Shown piece by piece: positions 1-6,905 of a DNA stretch of 10,050 bases. The position numbers were made by a program, and so were the translations under genes. Each line of letters starts with the position of its first letter. Positions within the stretch are counted from its first letter, which is position 1. The stretch is from an uncultured bacterium (lineage in GTDB: Bacteria > Cyanobacteriota > Vampirovibrionia > Gastranaerophilales > Gastranaerophilaceae): positions 1 through 10,050 of the forward strand of contig CACZPB010000169.1 of assembly GCA_902782905.1 (NCBI GenBank), given 5' to 3'. The notes under the pieces were generated by a model. It saw only the letters and a program-made list of their open reading frames with translations, made no database searches and was not told where the DNA came from.

Positions 1-2
1 AA

Positions 3-53
3 ATCAACAAAATATTGAATATTGCAGATTATTATGAATCATACAAAAAATAA
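3..53 (+). CDS. C-terminal end of an unidentified protein (partial, 5' end outside window)
   Basis: Reading from base 3 gives 16 open codons ending IADYYESYKK and a TAA stop at 51-53. The stop lies directly against the 5' foot of the perfect terminator hairpin at 52-80, the normal layout for the end of a transcribed gene. The other two plus frames close earlier, at 16-18 and 35-37. The peptide is hydrophilic and lysine-rich at its end; it is too short to assign a family. This is a likely gene tail rather than a proven one. Confidence 0.5.
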   Translation: MNKILNIADYYESYKK

Positions 54-83
54 AAGCCTGTATTACGCTTACAGGCTTTTTTT
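52..83. terminator. Bidirectional Rho-independent terminator
   Basis: A perfect 11-bp stem (52-62 AAAAGCCTGTA pairs with 70-80 TACAGGCTTTT) closes a 7-base loop (63-69). It is followed by Ts to 83 on the plus strand and preceded by an A-rich run from 45, which gives a T-run on the minus strand. It can therefore end both the plus-strand gene stopping at 53 and the minus-strand ferritin gene, whose stop codon is at 102-104. Confidence 0.9.
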
Positions 84-101
84 ACATATTTAATTTTACC
101 C

Positions 102-611
102 CTAGCCTATTACAGGTTGAACAAATGTTCTTGTTGCAAGGTCTTTATCAAGCATTAACAATGCTTTTTTGTCATCGCCGATTAATTTTAAAGTTGCAAG
201 CAAGCCGCCAACGTTTGATTCTTCTTCTACTTGTTCTTTTATATACCAATCAAGAAGGTGAAGTGCAGCTCTATCCTTGACTTCTTCTGCTACATCTGCA
301 ACATGGTTAATGCTTGCAGTAACAAATTGTTCGTGAGCAAGAACTTCTTCAAAAATTTCAAGCGGAGTTGTACCCTTAAATTCCGGTTTTGCTATTGCTT
401 CAAGCTTGATATTCCCGCCTCTTTCATCAAGGTAATCAAACATGCCCATACCGTGAGCGTGTTCTTCTTGAACCTGTACATTAAACCAGTTTACAAATCC
501 TTGCAAATTCCATTCCATAAATTTTACTTTCATTGCAAGATAAAGGTACTCGGAATAGAATTCTTTGTTAATTTGTTCATTAAATGTAGCTTCTAATTTT
601 TCATTAATCAT
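102..611 (-). CDS. ftnA: Bacterial non-haem ferritin (iron storage)
   Basis: This encodes a 169-residue ferritin that oxidises Fe(II) and stores Fe(III) mineral in a 24-subunit cytoplasmic cage. The whole length is the four-helix ferritin fold, and the family's key residues fall at the same numbers as in E. coli FtnA: ferroxidase ligands E17, E50, H53, E94, Q127 and E130, and third-site residues E49, E126 and E129. Y24 and W122 are also in place. There is no haem-binding or Dps-type feature, so bacterioferritin and Dps are unlikely. The ATG (609-611) is preceded by a near-perfect Shine-Dalgarno AGGAGGA (minus strand, 625-619) at 7 bases. The gene stands alone, diverges from the phosphoesterase gene across 58 bp, and ends at the hairpin at 52-83. 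No Fur-box-like sequence was recognised by eye. The family call is very firm; the symbol ftnA is by analogy. Confidence 0.96.
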   Translation of the reverse strand: MINEKLEATFNEQINKEFYSEYLYLAMKVKFMEWNLQGFVNWFNVQVQEEHAHGMGMFDYLDERGGNIKLEAIAKPEFKGTTPLEIFEEVLAHEQFVTASINHVADVAEEVKDRAALHLLDWYIKEQVEEESNVGGLLATLKLIGDDKKALLMLDKDLATRTFVQPVIG

Positions 612-636
612 AAAAATATCCTCCTATTTTCTTTAT

Positions 637-642
637 ATGATA
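637..642 (-). promoter_or_regulatory. Possible -10 element for the ferritin gene
   Basis: Read on the minus strand, 642-637 is TATCAT, about 11 bases before the Shine-Dalgarno. No good -35 is seen at 16-18 bp. A second candidate, TGTCATAAT (675-667 on the minus strand, an extended -10), would give a leader of about 49 bases. Either way the ferritin and phosphoesterase promoters interlock within the 58-bp gap. Confidence 0.3.
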
Positions 643-653
643 CTACAAATTTG

Positions 654-662
654 TGCTAAAAT
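654..662 (+). promoter_or_regulatory. Extended -10 promoter placing the start site at the phosphoesterase ATG
   Basis: TGCTAAAAT (TG plus TAAAAT) ends 7 bases before the ATG at 670, so transcription should begin at or within a base or two of the start codon. There is no convincing -35 and no Shine-Dalgarno between it and the ATG, which points to a leaderless mRNA. Confidence 0.5.
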
Positions 663-669
663 TTGAATT

Positions 670-1431
670 ATGACAAAATATTGTTTATTAATTTTAATAT
701 TAATGTTTGTGTGGGGGTTTTTTATAGAACCTCATATTATATTGATAAAAAAATATAAACTTTCTTTTTTAAAAAATAGAAAAATTGTTTTTGTAAGTGA
801 TTTTCATATTTCTAAGTATGATACCGGAAGATTAAAACGAATTGTGAAGCTTATAAACGCCCAAAAACCGGATTTGGTAATATCAGGCGGAGATTATATA
901 AAAGGTCACACAGGAACAGCTACTCTTGATATAGAAAAGCAAACTGAGATTCTAAGTAAAATCAACGCTCCTGTCGTCTCTGTTCTGGGAAATCATGACG
1001 GGTGGTATGACAGATACAGGGTTAAAAAAGCGCTTGAGAAAAATGGGATTAAAGTCTTGATGAATTCAAGCACAAAAGTCGGGGAAATCTATATTGCAGG
1101 AGTGGAAGATATGCAAACCGGCTGCCCGAATATAGAAGCCGCCCTTGAAAATACAGAATTTCCCAGAATTTTGGTTTCGCACACTCCTGACATATATTAT
1201 GATGTAAAAGATGATGTCGACTTAATATTGGCAGGGCATGTTCATGGCGGACAGGTTTCGGTTCCATTCTATGGGGCGCTTCTTGTTCCTTCAATTTACG
1301 GAAATAAGTTTGCAGGCGGAGATTATAAAGAAACAAATAACCGTATGATTGTTTCAAAAGGGCTTGGAACGAGTATTTTAGGTGTCAGATTTAATGCAGC
1401 TCCTGAAATCGTTGTTTTGGAAGGGGATTAA
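670..1431 (+). CDS. Membrane-anchored metallophosphoesterase (YaeI/YkuE/LpxG-like)
   Basis: This is a 253-residue calcineurin-like phosphoesterase. A hydrophobic segment at about residues 5-20 probably anchors it to the inner membrane. The dinuclear-metal motifs are present in order: D44 and H46 (SDFH), D75 (GGDY), N108-H109 (GNHD, 107-110), H171 (SHTPD) and H190/H192 (GHVHGGQ, 189-195). This is the pattern of the YaeI/YkuE group, which includes chlamydial LpxG, a UDP-2,3-diacylglucosamine hydrolase of lipid A synthesis. No lpx neighbour is present, so the substrate is open; another lipid-linked or nucleotide pyrophosphate is possible. The ATG at 670 is the only plausible start, because the anchor begins at once. 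No Shine-Dalgarno precedes it, and the -10 box ends 7 bases upstream. The stop codon overlaps that of the convergent HNH-like gene. Confidence 0.9.
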   Translation: MTKYCLLILILMFVWGFFIEPHIILIKKYKLSFLKNRKIVFVSDFHISKYDTGRLKRIVKLINAQKPDLVISGGDYIKGHTGTATLDIEKQTEILSKINAPVVSVLGNHDGWYDRYRVKKALEKNGIKVLMNSSTKVGEIYIAGVEDMQTGCPNIEAALENTEFPRILVSHTPDIYYDVKDDVDLILAGHVHGGQVSVPFYGALLVPSIYGNKFAGGDYKETNNRMIVSKGLGTSILGVRFNAAPEIVVLEGD

Positions 1432-2480
1432 CCCATTTTGTCCCATCGGTGTTCATATTCATCAACTTTCCGAGCAGCTTCTTCCTCGGTATATTTGTAT
1501 CTTGAAAGAGTCACCATTAGTCTGCCTTGAGATTCTTCCATCAATTTCTTTTTGATTTTATACGGGTATGTTTCATTTCCTTTCAAGCCGCCATTGTGAA
1601 TTTCGTTTACAATGTCGTCAATATACATTTGGGTATATTTCGGTATTTTGGGAAAACGTGCAATATATTCCGTCAGCGGCATGTTTTCCCTGTATCGGTT
1701 GCCGTTTGCGGAAGTCAGCATAAAGTTCCCGATAGTATTCATACCTCCCATAGAAGCCGGCGTGACATGCTCAATTGTTCCTAAAGAGGCTATAAACAAA
1801 CGCCGTGCAGCTTCTGTTTGGGAACGTGTAGAATATTTTACAACAAAAGCGTTCCTGCTGCTGCCTGATGTCGGAAGGAAAAGTGCTTTGTGTTTTATTG
1901 TTGCAAAAATTTCACGCTCGTTTTCTTTTGGGCGAATTTCTTCAAGAGAATTGAGAAATGTTTTACGTTTAAATGTATCACGTTTGTTATTTTCCAGTAT
2001 CAGATGTCTGCATTTGGTTGTTTTGGCTCTCAATTTCAACGCTGTTTCCGGAGAAAGTTTTCTTGTAAGTGCATCTACATCATCCAAAACCAAAAATTCT
2101 TCCAGCTTCAATTTTGTAAGACACGAGTTGTATAACATTTTGAAGCAGTTTTCAATATTATCGTACGGATTTAATGCGGCAAAATCTTTAAATATCGCAT
2201 AAACAGATTTTTCCGTAGGTTGGAGGTTGTCTGCATAAGGCGTAAGTAAATTAACAACATCTAAAGCAGTTTCACATTTTTGAAGATTTTTTTCAAAACC
2301 TTTCAGGGCGCTGCCTTGTATAATTTTTATTCCGGTATAGGGGCAAGTAATATTTTTTAATTTCCTTAAGGGTTTTCCGGCAGAAGTTGTACCTTCAAAA
2401 GGGATGTCATAATAGTACTTTAAATAACTTTCTTGCGTAAATCTTTTGGGCGGATTAGATGAATGCATAGGTTTTTTCAT
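1428..2480 (-). CDS. Divergent HNH-endonuclease-like protein, function unproven
   Basis: This protein has about 350 residues (numbered from the ATG at 2480). Near the C-terminus it carries an HNH-like core: E237-H238 in TIEHVTPASMGG, then N252 in TIGNFML, then N261 and R264 in NGNRYR. This follows the spacing of the H...N...N/R signature of HNH (beta-beta-alpha-metal) nucleases, but the CxxC zinc pair often found around the final N is replaced by TSAN. Near the N-terminus CPYTGIKI (46-53) resembles half of a Cys knuckle. The middle is helical and charged, with no recognised domain. There is no signal peptide or membrane segment, so it is probably cytoplasmic. The start is uncertain. The frame is open back to a TTG at 2561. 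AGGAG at 2486-2482 is only 1 base from the ATG at 2480 but 13 from the ATG at 2468; another AGGAG (2543-2539) lies 10 bases before a TTG at 2528. The gene diverges from the helicase gene. Nuclease activity is inference. Confidence 0.72.
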   Translation of the reverse strand: MKKPMHSSNPPKRFTQESYLKYYYDIPFEGTTSAGKPLRKLKNITCPYTGIKIIQGSALKGFEKNLQKCETALDVVNLLTPYADNLQPTEKSVYAIFKDFAALNPYDNIENCFKMLYNSCLTKLKLEEFLVLDDVDALTRKLSPETALKLRAKTTKCRHLILENNKRDTFKRKTFLNSLEEIRPKENEREIFATIKHKALFLPTSGSSRNAFVVKYSTRSQTEAARRLFIASLGTIEHVTPASMGGMNTIGNFMLTSANGNRYRENMPLTEYIARFPKIPKYTQMYIDDIVNEIHNGGLKGNETYPYKIKKKLMEESQGRLMVTLSRYKYTEEEAARKVDEYEHRWDKMG

Positions 2481-2551
2481 ACTCCTATACTGATGCGTTT
2501 TGAATGCTGTAATCGCTGATACAAACAAAAATACACCACTCCTATAGCAAC

Positions 2552-2560
2552 ATGATACCA
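2552..2560 (-). promoter_or_regulatory. Extended -10 promoter for the HNH-like gene
   Basis: On the minus strand 2560-2552 reads TGGTATCAT, a TGn-TATCAT extended -10 element. It predicts transcription starting near 2545, just upstream of the first AGGAG (2543-2539). It supports a start codon downstream of 2545 rather than the TTG at 2561. Confidence 0.45.
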
Positions 2561-2621
2561 AATTTTCAGTATTATGGCAATAAAATTATAAAATCCGAAT
2601 TTATCTTATGGTATGCCTTTA

Positions 2622-2647
2622 TGCTATTATATTTTGTAATACAGGAG
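2622..2647 (+). promoter_or_regulatory. Helicase promoter and the Shine-Dalgarno that decides its start
   Basis: TGCTATTAT (2622-2630) is an extended -10 element, predicting a start site near 2637. It is followed by AGGAG at 2643-2647, which lies 6 bases before an in-frame TTG at 2654. The arrangement gives a leader of about 17 bases. It argues against the upstream ATG at 2552, which has no Shine-Dalgarno and would sit upstream of the promoter. Confidence 0.6.
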
Positions 2648-2653
2648 TATGCG

Positions 2654-4723
2654 TTGGAAGTTTTGGATTTTAAAAACCCTAAAAAAACATTGGAATACTT
2701 AACAAATTTGAATGCAGATTATCAAAAGTTAGTTGAGTTTGCACAAAATTTGGCTGAAAAAATTGATGAGCCTCATGTTAATAAAGAAGAACGCAGGTTT
2801 TTGTCAATTACGCAGTGTATTTTAGAGTGTATAAAAATAATTCACGGATTCGGTTCAAATCATTGGATTGCTGAAAAAAAATTGGAAAACGAGCTCAAAA
2901 TTGGAGAAAAACCGTTAGAATTCAGGCGTATTAGCAGTAAAGGTGAAGTGTGTGAATACAAAATAGTTAACTTTGACCAAATAGATTTTTCAAAAAAACT
3001 TGAATTTGCGGATGAGTATGAAATTGTAAGAAAATTTGAACCGTCAAAAACAACTATAATCGAAAATACTACTGAAGAAGAAAACACAAATTTTCAAAAA
3101 GTTCTTGCACTTCTTCTTAACGGGGAGAATGTTTTTTTAACGGGTTATGCAGGAACGGGGAAAAGCTATATATTAAATAGACTTAAGGAAAAATTTAAGA
3201 AAAAGCTCACGATAACCAGCACAACAGGTATTGCGGCTGTGAATGTAAAAGGTCAGACACTTCATTCTTGGGCGGGAGTAGGACTTTGTAAAAATCCTGT
3301 ACATAAAACCGTAGAAAAAATCCGCACACGTATGAGCACGCTAAAGCAGATATTAAATTGCAAAATTCTCGCGATAGACGAAATTTCAATGCTCAATGTT
3401 GAGACTTTTGAATATGTAGATGAGGTTTTGAAAACAGTTAGGAATTCTTTTGAACCTTTTGGCGGAATTCAAGTTCTTTTTATAGGTGATTTTTTTCAGC
3501 TTCCGCCTGTTGAAAAAGATAATGCGGACGAATATACGTTATTTGAAAACGATTTACCAATACAAAGGCGGTACTGCTTTGACTCTCCTCTTTGGGAGGA
3601 TTTTAAACTCAAAAATGTCGTACTAAAAGAAAACTATAGGCAAAGCGAGGAAAAATTTATTAAAGCACTCTCTGATATGCGCACAAACAAATTAACCGAA
3701 GAAGACATAGAACTTCTAAAGAGCAGAGAAACAAGTTTAGATACTTTTGAAACAGATATCCTGCACATATTTTCAACAAATAATGAAGCAGACAGGTATA
3801 ATAATGCCAAGTTTAATATGATTAATGAACCCGTAAGGATTTTTAGTGCAGAAGACGCTGTATACCGAGGAAATAAACCCGTTTATTCAAATTTTACCGA
3901 AAATGAAAACTATGTTCTTGAAATTTTTGGGAGAAATTGTCGGGCAGATAAGGATATTGCACTAAAATTAGGTGCAAGGGTTATGCTTTTGACCAATATG
4001 GACTTTAACAAAGGATTGATTAACGGCTCCTGCGGCAATGTGATTGAATTTGGAGAAAGCACTATAACAATAAAATTTGATAACGGTGTAACAGCGGCTA
4101 TACCAAAACATAAATTTGAATATTATTATCACGATAAAATTGCTGCTGAGCGGAAACAATTCCCGCTAAAACTTGCTTATGGAATAACAATTCATAAATC
4201 ACAGGGTATGACGTTAGAAAAATTGGTTGTTGATTGTTCAAGAATTTTTGAGCGCGGTCAGGCATACGTTGCAATGAGCAGAGTAAAGACGCTCAATGGA
4301 CTTTATCTAAAATCTTTTTCGCAAGATAAAGTTATGGTAGATGAACATGTTGCAGAATTTTATGCCAATTTAGAAGAAGTAGGTGACGTTCAGCCGATTG
4401 CGCAACTTTCATTTAGCTTGGATGAAGATGACGAAATGCCAAAAATATCTGACGATGAAGCCAAAGAAATTATCAAAAAATGTGTGCGAGAATTTAGCGG
4501 ACAATATGGAAAGAGCGGCTTTACAAAAATTCTTGCAGGGAGCAGAAGTATAGAAAACAGTGATTTCCATTCTCAAGCGGCTGATTCTGAGTTTTTTGGC
4601 GCACTCAAAGGCAGAAGACAAAAAGCAATAACGGCACTTATTGACGTGCTGATTGAGCAGGGAGAATTTCAGACAAAACATATAAGCTTTGGGCGCCCGA
4701 TTTTGTGCATAAAAAATAAGTAG
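2654..4723 (+). CDS. PIF1-family SF1B DNA helicase with C-terminal RQC-like winged helix
   Basis: This is a 689-residue ATP-dependent 5'-3' DNA helicase, numbered from the TTG at 2654. The helicase motifs are complete and in order: Walker A GYAGTGKS (164-171), motif Ia STTGIAA (189-195), Walker B DEIS (242-245), GDFFQLPP (278-285), ENYRQ (326-330), HKSQGMT (514-520) and YVAMSR (538-543). The sequence DEIS, the GDFFQLPPV motif and the C-terminal HKSQGMT block are typical of PIF1/RecD2-like proteins. Residues 1-150 form a helical, charged domain that I do not recognise. Residues from about 605 to the end (FSGQYGKSGFTKIL to the terminal strands) resemble the RQC-type winged helix found at the C-terminus of RecQ and some other helicases, a duplex or G-quadruplex binding module. 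A longer reading from the ATG at 2552 adds 34 hydrophobic residues that cover the promoter, so I reject it. The gene diverges from the HNH-like gene; a role in repair, replication-fork rescue or defence is possible. Confidence 0.92.
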   Translation: MEVLDFKNPKKTLEYLTNLNADYQKLVEFAQNLAEKIDEPHVNKEERRFLSITQCILECIKIIHGFGSNHWIAEKKLENELKIGEKPLEFRRISSKGEVCEYKIVNFDQIDFSKKLEFADEYEIVRKFEPSKTTIIENTTEEENTNFQKVLALLLNGENVFLTGYAGTGKSYILNRLKEKFKKKLTITSTTGIAAVNVKGQTLHSWAGVGLCKNPVHKTVEKIRTRMSTLKQILNCKILAIDEISMLNVETFEYVDEVLKTVRNSFEPFGGIQVLFIGDFFQLPPVEKDNADEYTLFENDLPIQRRYCFDSPLWEDFKLKNVVLKENYRQSEEKFIKALSDMRTNKLTEEDIELLKSRETSLDTFETDILHIFSTNNEADRYNNAKFNMINEPVRIFSAEDAVYRGNKPVYSNFTENENYVLEIFGRNCRADKDIALKLGARVMLLTNMDFNKGLINGSCGNVIEFGESTITIKFDNGVTAAIPKHKFEYYYHDKIAAERKQFPLKLAYGITIHKSQGMTLEKLVVDCSRIFERGQAYVAMSRVKTLNGLYLKSFSQDKVMVDEHVAEFYANLEEVGDVQPIAQLSFSLDEDDEMPKISDDEAKEIIKKCVREFSGQYGKSGFTKILAGSRSIENSDFHSQAADSEFFGALKGRRQKAITALIDVLIEQGEFQTKHISFGRPILCIKNK

Positions 4724-4760
4724 TTAACCCAAGATTTATGTAGCGCAAAAAAACTTTATA

Positions 4761-4769
4761 TGATATAAT
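4761..4769 (+). promoter_or_regulatory. Consensus extended -10 promoter of the histidine kinase gene
   Basis: TGATATAAT matches the extended -10 consensus (TGn-TATAAT) exactly. It ends 6 bases before the ATG at 4776, so the predicted transcription start is at about 4776. No usable -35 is seen at 16-18 bp. The kinase thus has its own promoter, 38 bases after the helicase stop codon. Confidence 0.65.
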
Positions 4770-4805
4770 TTCGGTATGGAGAATGGTGGAGAGACAAGGA
4801 CAGAC

Positions 4806-6635
4806 TTGAAGAAAAAAAACGGAATGCCTGCGCAAACAAGATTGATAATTGTAGGTCTTTTGATAAGCACTCTGTTTATCTTTTTTGCAGCCTGTTTTGC
4901 AACATATTCTATAAGTCAAAATATGAATACTGCTTACAAGAATTTTGCGCAAGTTCTTTCTAAAACTCTTGCAATTGAGGGGGTTGAGCTTATAAAAGAT
5001 GCTCCTGAAGTTGCAAAATATGACATGCTTCGACAAAACTCTGTTTCTATTCTTAGAAGCAACGATGATATTGCATTTATAATTTTTAAAGATAACAGCT
5101 CAAAGGTAATGTATTCAAGCAAAGACGACTATCCCGAGCAAGCAGAAAGAGCAAGAATTACGGTCAGCTCTCCAATGGTTGTAAAAAATGCCAACGAAGC
5201 AGCGACTGTCGGTTCTGTTTCTGTAGGACTTGCAGGAACTATTATGGATAAGGTTACTACAACGTCTAAAACCTCACTGGCTATTGTATTTGCTCTTGCA
5301 TGGCTTGTCGTAGCGGGAATGATGTTCATGAATTCTTCATTAATTACAAGAGAGCTTAGAAAACTCCACCAAGGGGTTAAAAAGATTTCATCCGGAGAAT
5401 TCGGTTATACTCTGGATTCCAAGGATGCAGACAAAGAAGTTCAGGAACTGTATTCAGCTTTTAACGATATGTCTGAACGCTTGAGCAGATATAATGAACA
5501 GACTATTGAAAGTTTGACATTTGAACGTAACAAATTGGAATCAGTTCTGATGAGTATCGTTAACGGCGTTGTTGTTTGTGATAATCACGATAAAGTCATT
5601 ATGGTTAATAATTACGCTAAAAGGCTTTTAGAAGTTGAAGAAGAAGATATTTTAAACACTCAAATCCAGCAATTCTGTGATTCAAGCGGAGAATTTTGTT
5701 TTGCGGATAAAATTGCTGAATATAAAGATACTCCTATAGATGACGAGGGCGCACCAATTCATTTTAATATCGAAATTGACAAGCGAACTCTCAAATGTTT
5801 GATTTCACCGATGTTTACACGCTCAAACTCTTATGTCGGCTATATTATTATTCTTATTGACGTTACAAAAGAAGTAGAGATGGATCAGTTGCGTTCCAAC
5901 TTTATATCTAATGTTTCTCACGAACTTAGAACCCCTGTGACGGTTCTTAGAAGCTATATCGACACACTTTATAATTTCGGAAACGACTTTGATTTTAATA
6001 CACAAAGAGAGTTTATTGGTGTTATGAACCAAGAAATCATAAGATTGAACAGAATGGTTAACGATATTCTTGATTTTTCAAGATACGAAGCTCAAAATCT
6101 TCACCTTGAAAAAACAAAACAGGATATTGTTGAGGTTATAGAAGATGCTGTTAATCAAGTTCAAGTGCTTGCAAAAGAACATGATTTGACTATTTCAATA
6201 ATGAAAGAGCCTGATTTGCCGGAAGTACCGATGAACGTTGACAGTATTTCACGTGCATTTATGAACATCCTTTCAAACGCTATAAAATATTCACCAGACG
6301 GGAAACGTATAAAAGTAAGAGCCGAGCGCTCACGTGACGGAGAGTATGTAGAAGTAAGCGTTGAAGACCAAGGCCCGGGGCTTTCAGAAAAAGATCAGAA
6401 GAAAGTTTTTGACAGATTTTATAGAGCAGAAAATGCTACTCACACAGTAAAAGGTACAGGCTTAGGTTTGCACCTGGTAAAAGTTACTGTCGAAAAACAC
6501 CATCAAGGTCAAGTTTTTGTAAACTCTGTCGAAGGTGAAGGCTCAACATTTGGTTTCAGACTGCCAATTCATCCTGTCGAAGAGGAAGAAGAATATATCC
6601 CCAAAAACCAACTCCCTGCCGAATCTGAAGCATAG
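4806..6635 (+). CDS. Membrane sensor histidine kinase (HAMP-PAS-HisKA-HATPase; PhoR/WalK/NblS type)
   Basis: This sensor of a two-component system has 609 residues from the TTG at 4806. In order it shows transmembrane helix 1 (about 11-36), an extracytoplasmic sensor region of about 120 residues, transmembrane helix 2 (157-176), HAMP (about 177-230), PAS (about 240-352), HisKA with the phosphoacceptor H372 in SHELRTP, and HATPase_c with N box NILSNAIKYSP (487-497), G1 DQGPGLS (521-527), F box FDRFYR (535-540) and G2 KGTGLGL (549-555). The tail is acidic. All catalytic residues are present, so it should be active. The architecture equals that of PhoR, WalK/VicK and cyanobacterial NblS; the signal cannot be read from sequence. 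No response regulator is adjacent. Start: the TTG has AAGGA (4796-4800) 5 bases upstream and a leader of about 30 bases. An in-frame ATG at 4776 coincides with the predicted transcription start and would need leaderless translation; ATG 4824 has a weaker site. Confidence 0.92.
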   Translation: MKKKNGMPAQTRLIIVGLLISTLFIFFAACFATYSISQNMNTAYKNFAQVLSKTLAIEGVELIKDAPEVAKYDMLRQNSVSILRSNDDIAFIIFKDNSSKVMYSSKDDYPEQAERARITVSSPMVVKNANEAATVGSVSVGLAGTIMDKVTTTSKTSLAIVFALAWLVVAGMMFMNSSLITRELRKLHQGVKKISSGEFGYTLDSKDADKEVQELYSAFNDMSERLSRYNEQTIESLTFERNKLESVLMSIVNGVVVCDNHDKVIMVNNYAKRLLEVEEEDILNTQIQQFCDSSGEFCFADKIAEYKDTPIDDEGAPIHFNIEIDKRTLKCLISPMFTRSNSYVGYIIILIDVTKEVEMDQLRSNFISNVSHELRTPVTVLRSYIDTLYNFGNDFDFNTQREFIGVMNQEIIRLNRMVNDILDFSRYEAQNLHLEKTKQDIVEVIEDAVNQVQVLAKEHDLTISIMKEPDLPEVPMNVDSISRAFMNILSNAIKYSPDGKRIKVRAERSRDGEYVEVSVEDQGPGLSEKDQKKVFDRFYRAENATHTVKGTGLGLHLVKVTVEKHHQGQVFVNSVEGEGSTFGFRLPIHPVEEEEEYIPKNQLPAESEA

Positions 6636-6655
6636 GGGTAAATTTTTCTTATAAC

Positions 6656-6665
6656 TTGCTAGCAA
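6656..6665. repeat. 10-bp perfect palindrome between convergent genes
   Basis: TTGCTAGCAA occupies the gap between the kinase stop (6633-6635) and the HTH stop codon (6666-6668). Having no loop, it would not form a good terminator hairpin, but it could be a protein-binding site. No T-run follows on either strand. Confidence 0.35.
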
Positions 6666-6905
6666 TTACTCATAAAAATTGAAATTTTTCGGCAATTTGT
6701 CACGTATCATTTTTAAAAACTCAGTAGGATCAATATCCAAAGCGTTTGCGAGTTTCCACAAAGTTGTTAGTTTTATATCTTGGTATTTATTTCTTAGTAA
6801 GTTTGAAAGCTGCCCATCCGCAAATTCATACTCTCTTGAAAACAATTTAAGGCTTTTATTTATCTTCTTAAAATGTTCACTAAGAGTACTACAAACAGCA
6901 TTCAT
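6666..6905 (-). CDS. Small Xre/Cro-type helix-turn-helix regulator
   Basis: This is a 79-residue single-domain protein. Residues 10-66 fit an Xre-like (HTH_3/HTH_26) fold: a first helix about LSEHFKKINKSLK, a helix-turn-helix around FSREYEFADGQLSNLLRNK (22-40), in which the second helix would be the recognition helix, and a closing ITLWKLANALDI-type pair (here TTLWKLANALDIDPTEFLKMI) that is a hallmark of Cro/C1-like repressors and antitoxins. No sensor or toxin domain is attached. The ATG at 6905 has no clear Shine-Dalgarno, and the frame is open for at least 16 codons upstream without another ATG, so the start is not firm. It is convergent with the kinase and diverges from folC. Xre proteins of this size are often repressors of small accessory or toxin-antitoxin loci; no partner gene was found next to it. 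Confidence 0.75.
   Translation of the reverse strand: MNAVCSTLSEHFKKINKSLKLFSREYEFADGQLSNLLRNKYQDIKLTTLWKLANALDIDPTEFLKMIRDKLPKNFNFYE

Noticed and set aside
231..596. Plus-strand open frame opposite ferritin
   Set aside because: The ferritin reading has every active-site residue in register; the opposite frame is Cys/Phe-rich and has no family features.
1612..2202. Long plus-strand open frame opposite the HNH-like gene
   Set aside because: No ribosome site, no recognisable domain, and low-complexity content; it mirrors the minus-strand gene.
4638..5036. Minus-strand open frame across the helicase-kinase junction
   Set aside because: It covers the kinase promoter and two well-supported coding ends and shows no motif or ribosome site.
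6674..6689. AT-only hairpin (AAAAAT/ATTTTT) as terminator for the kinase
   Set aside because: It lies inside the HTH coding end, has no G-C pairs and would be too weak; it is probably chance in AT-rich DNA.
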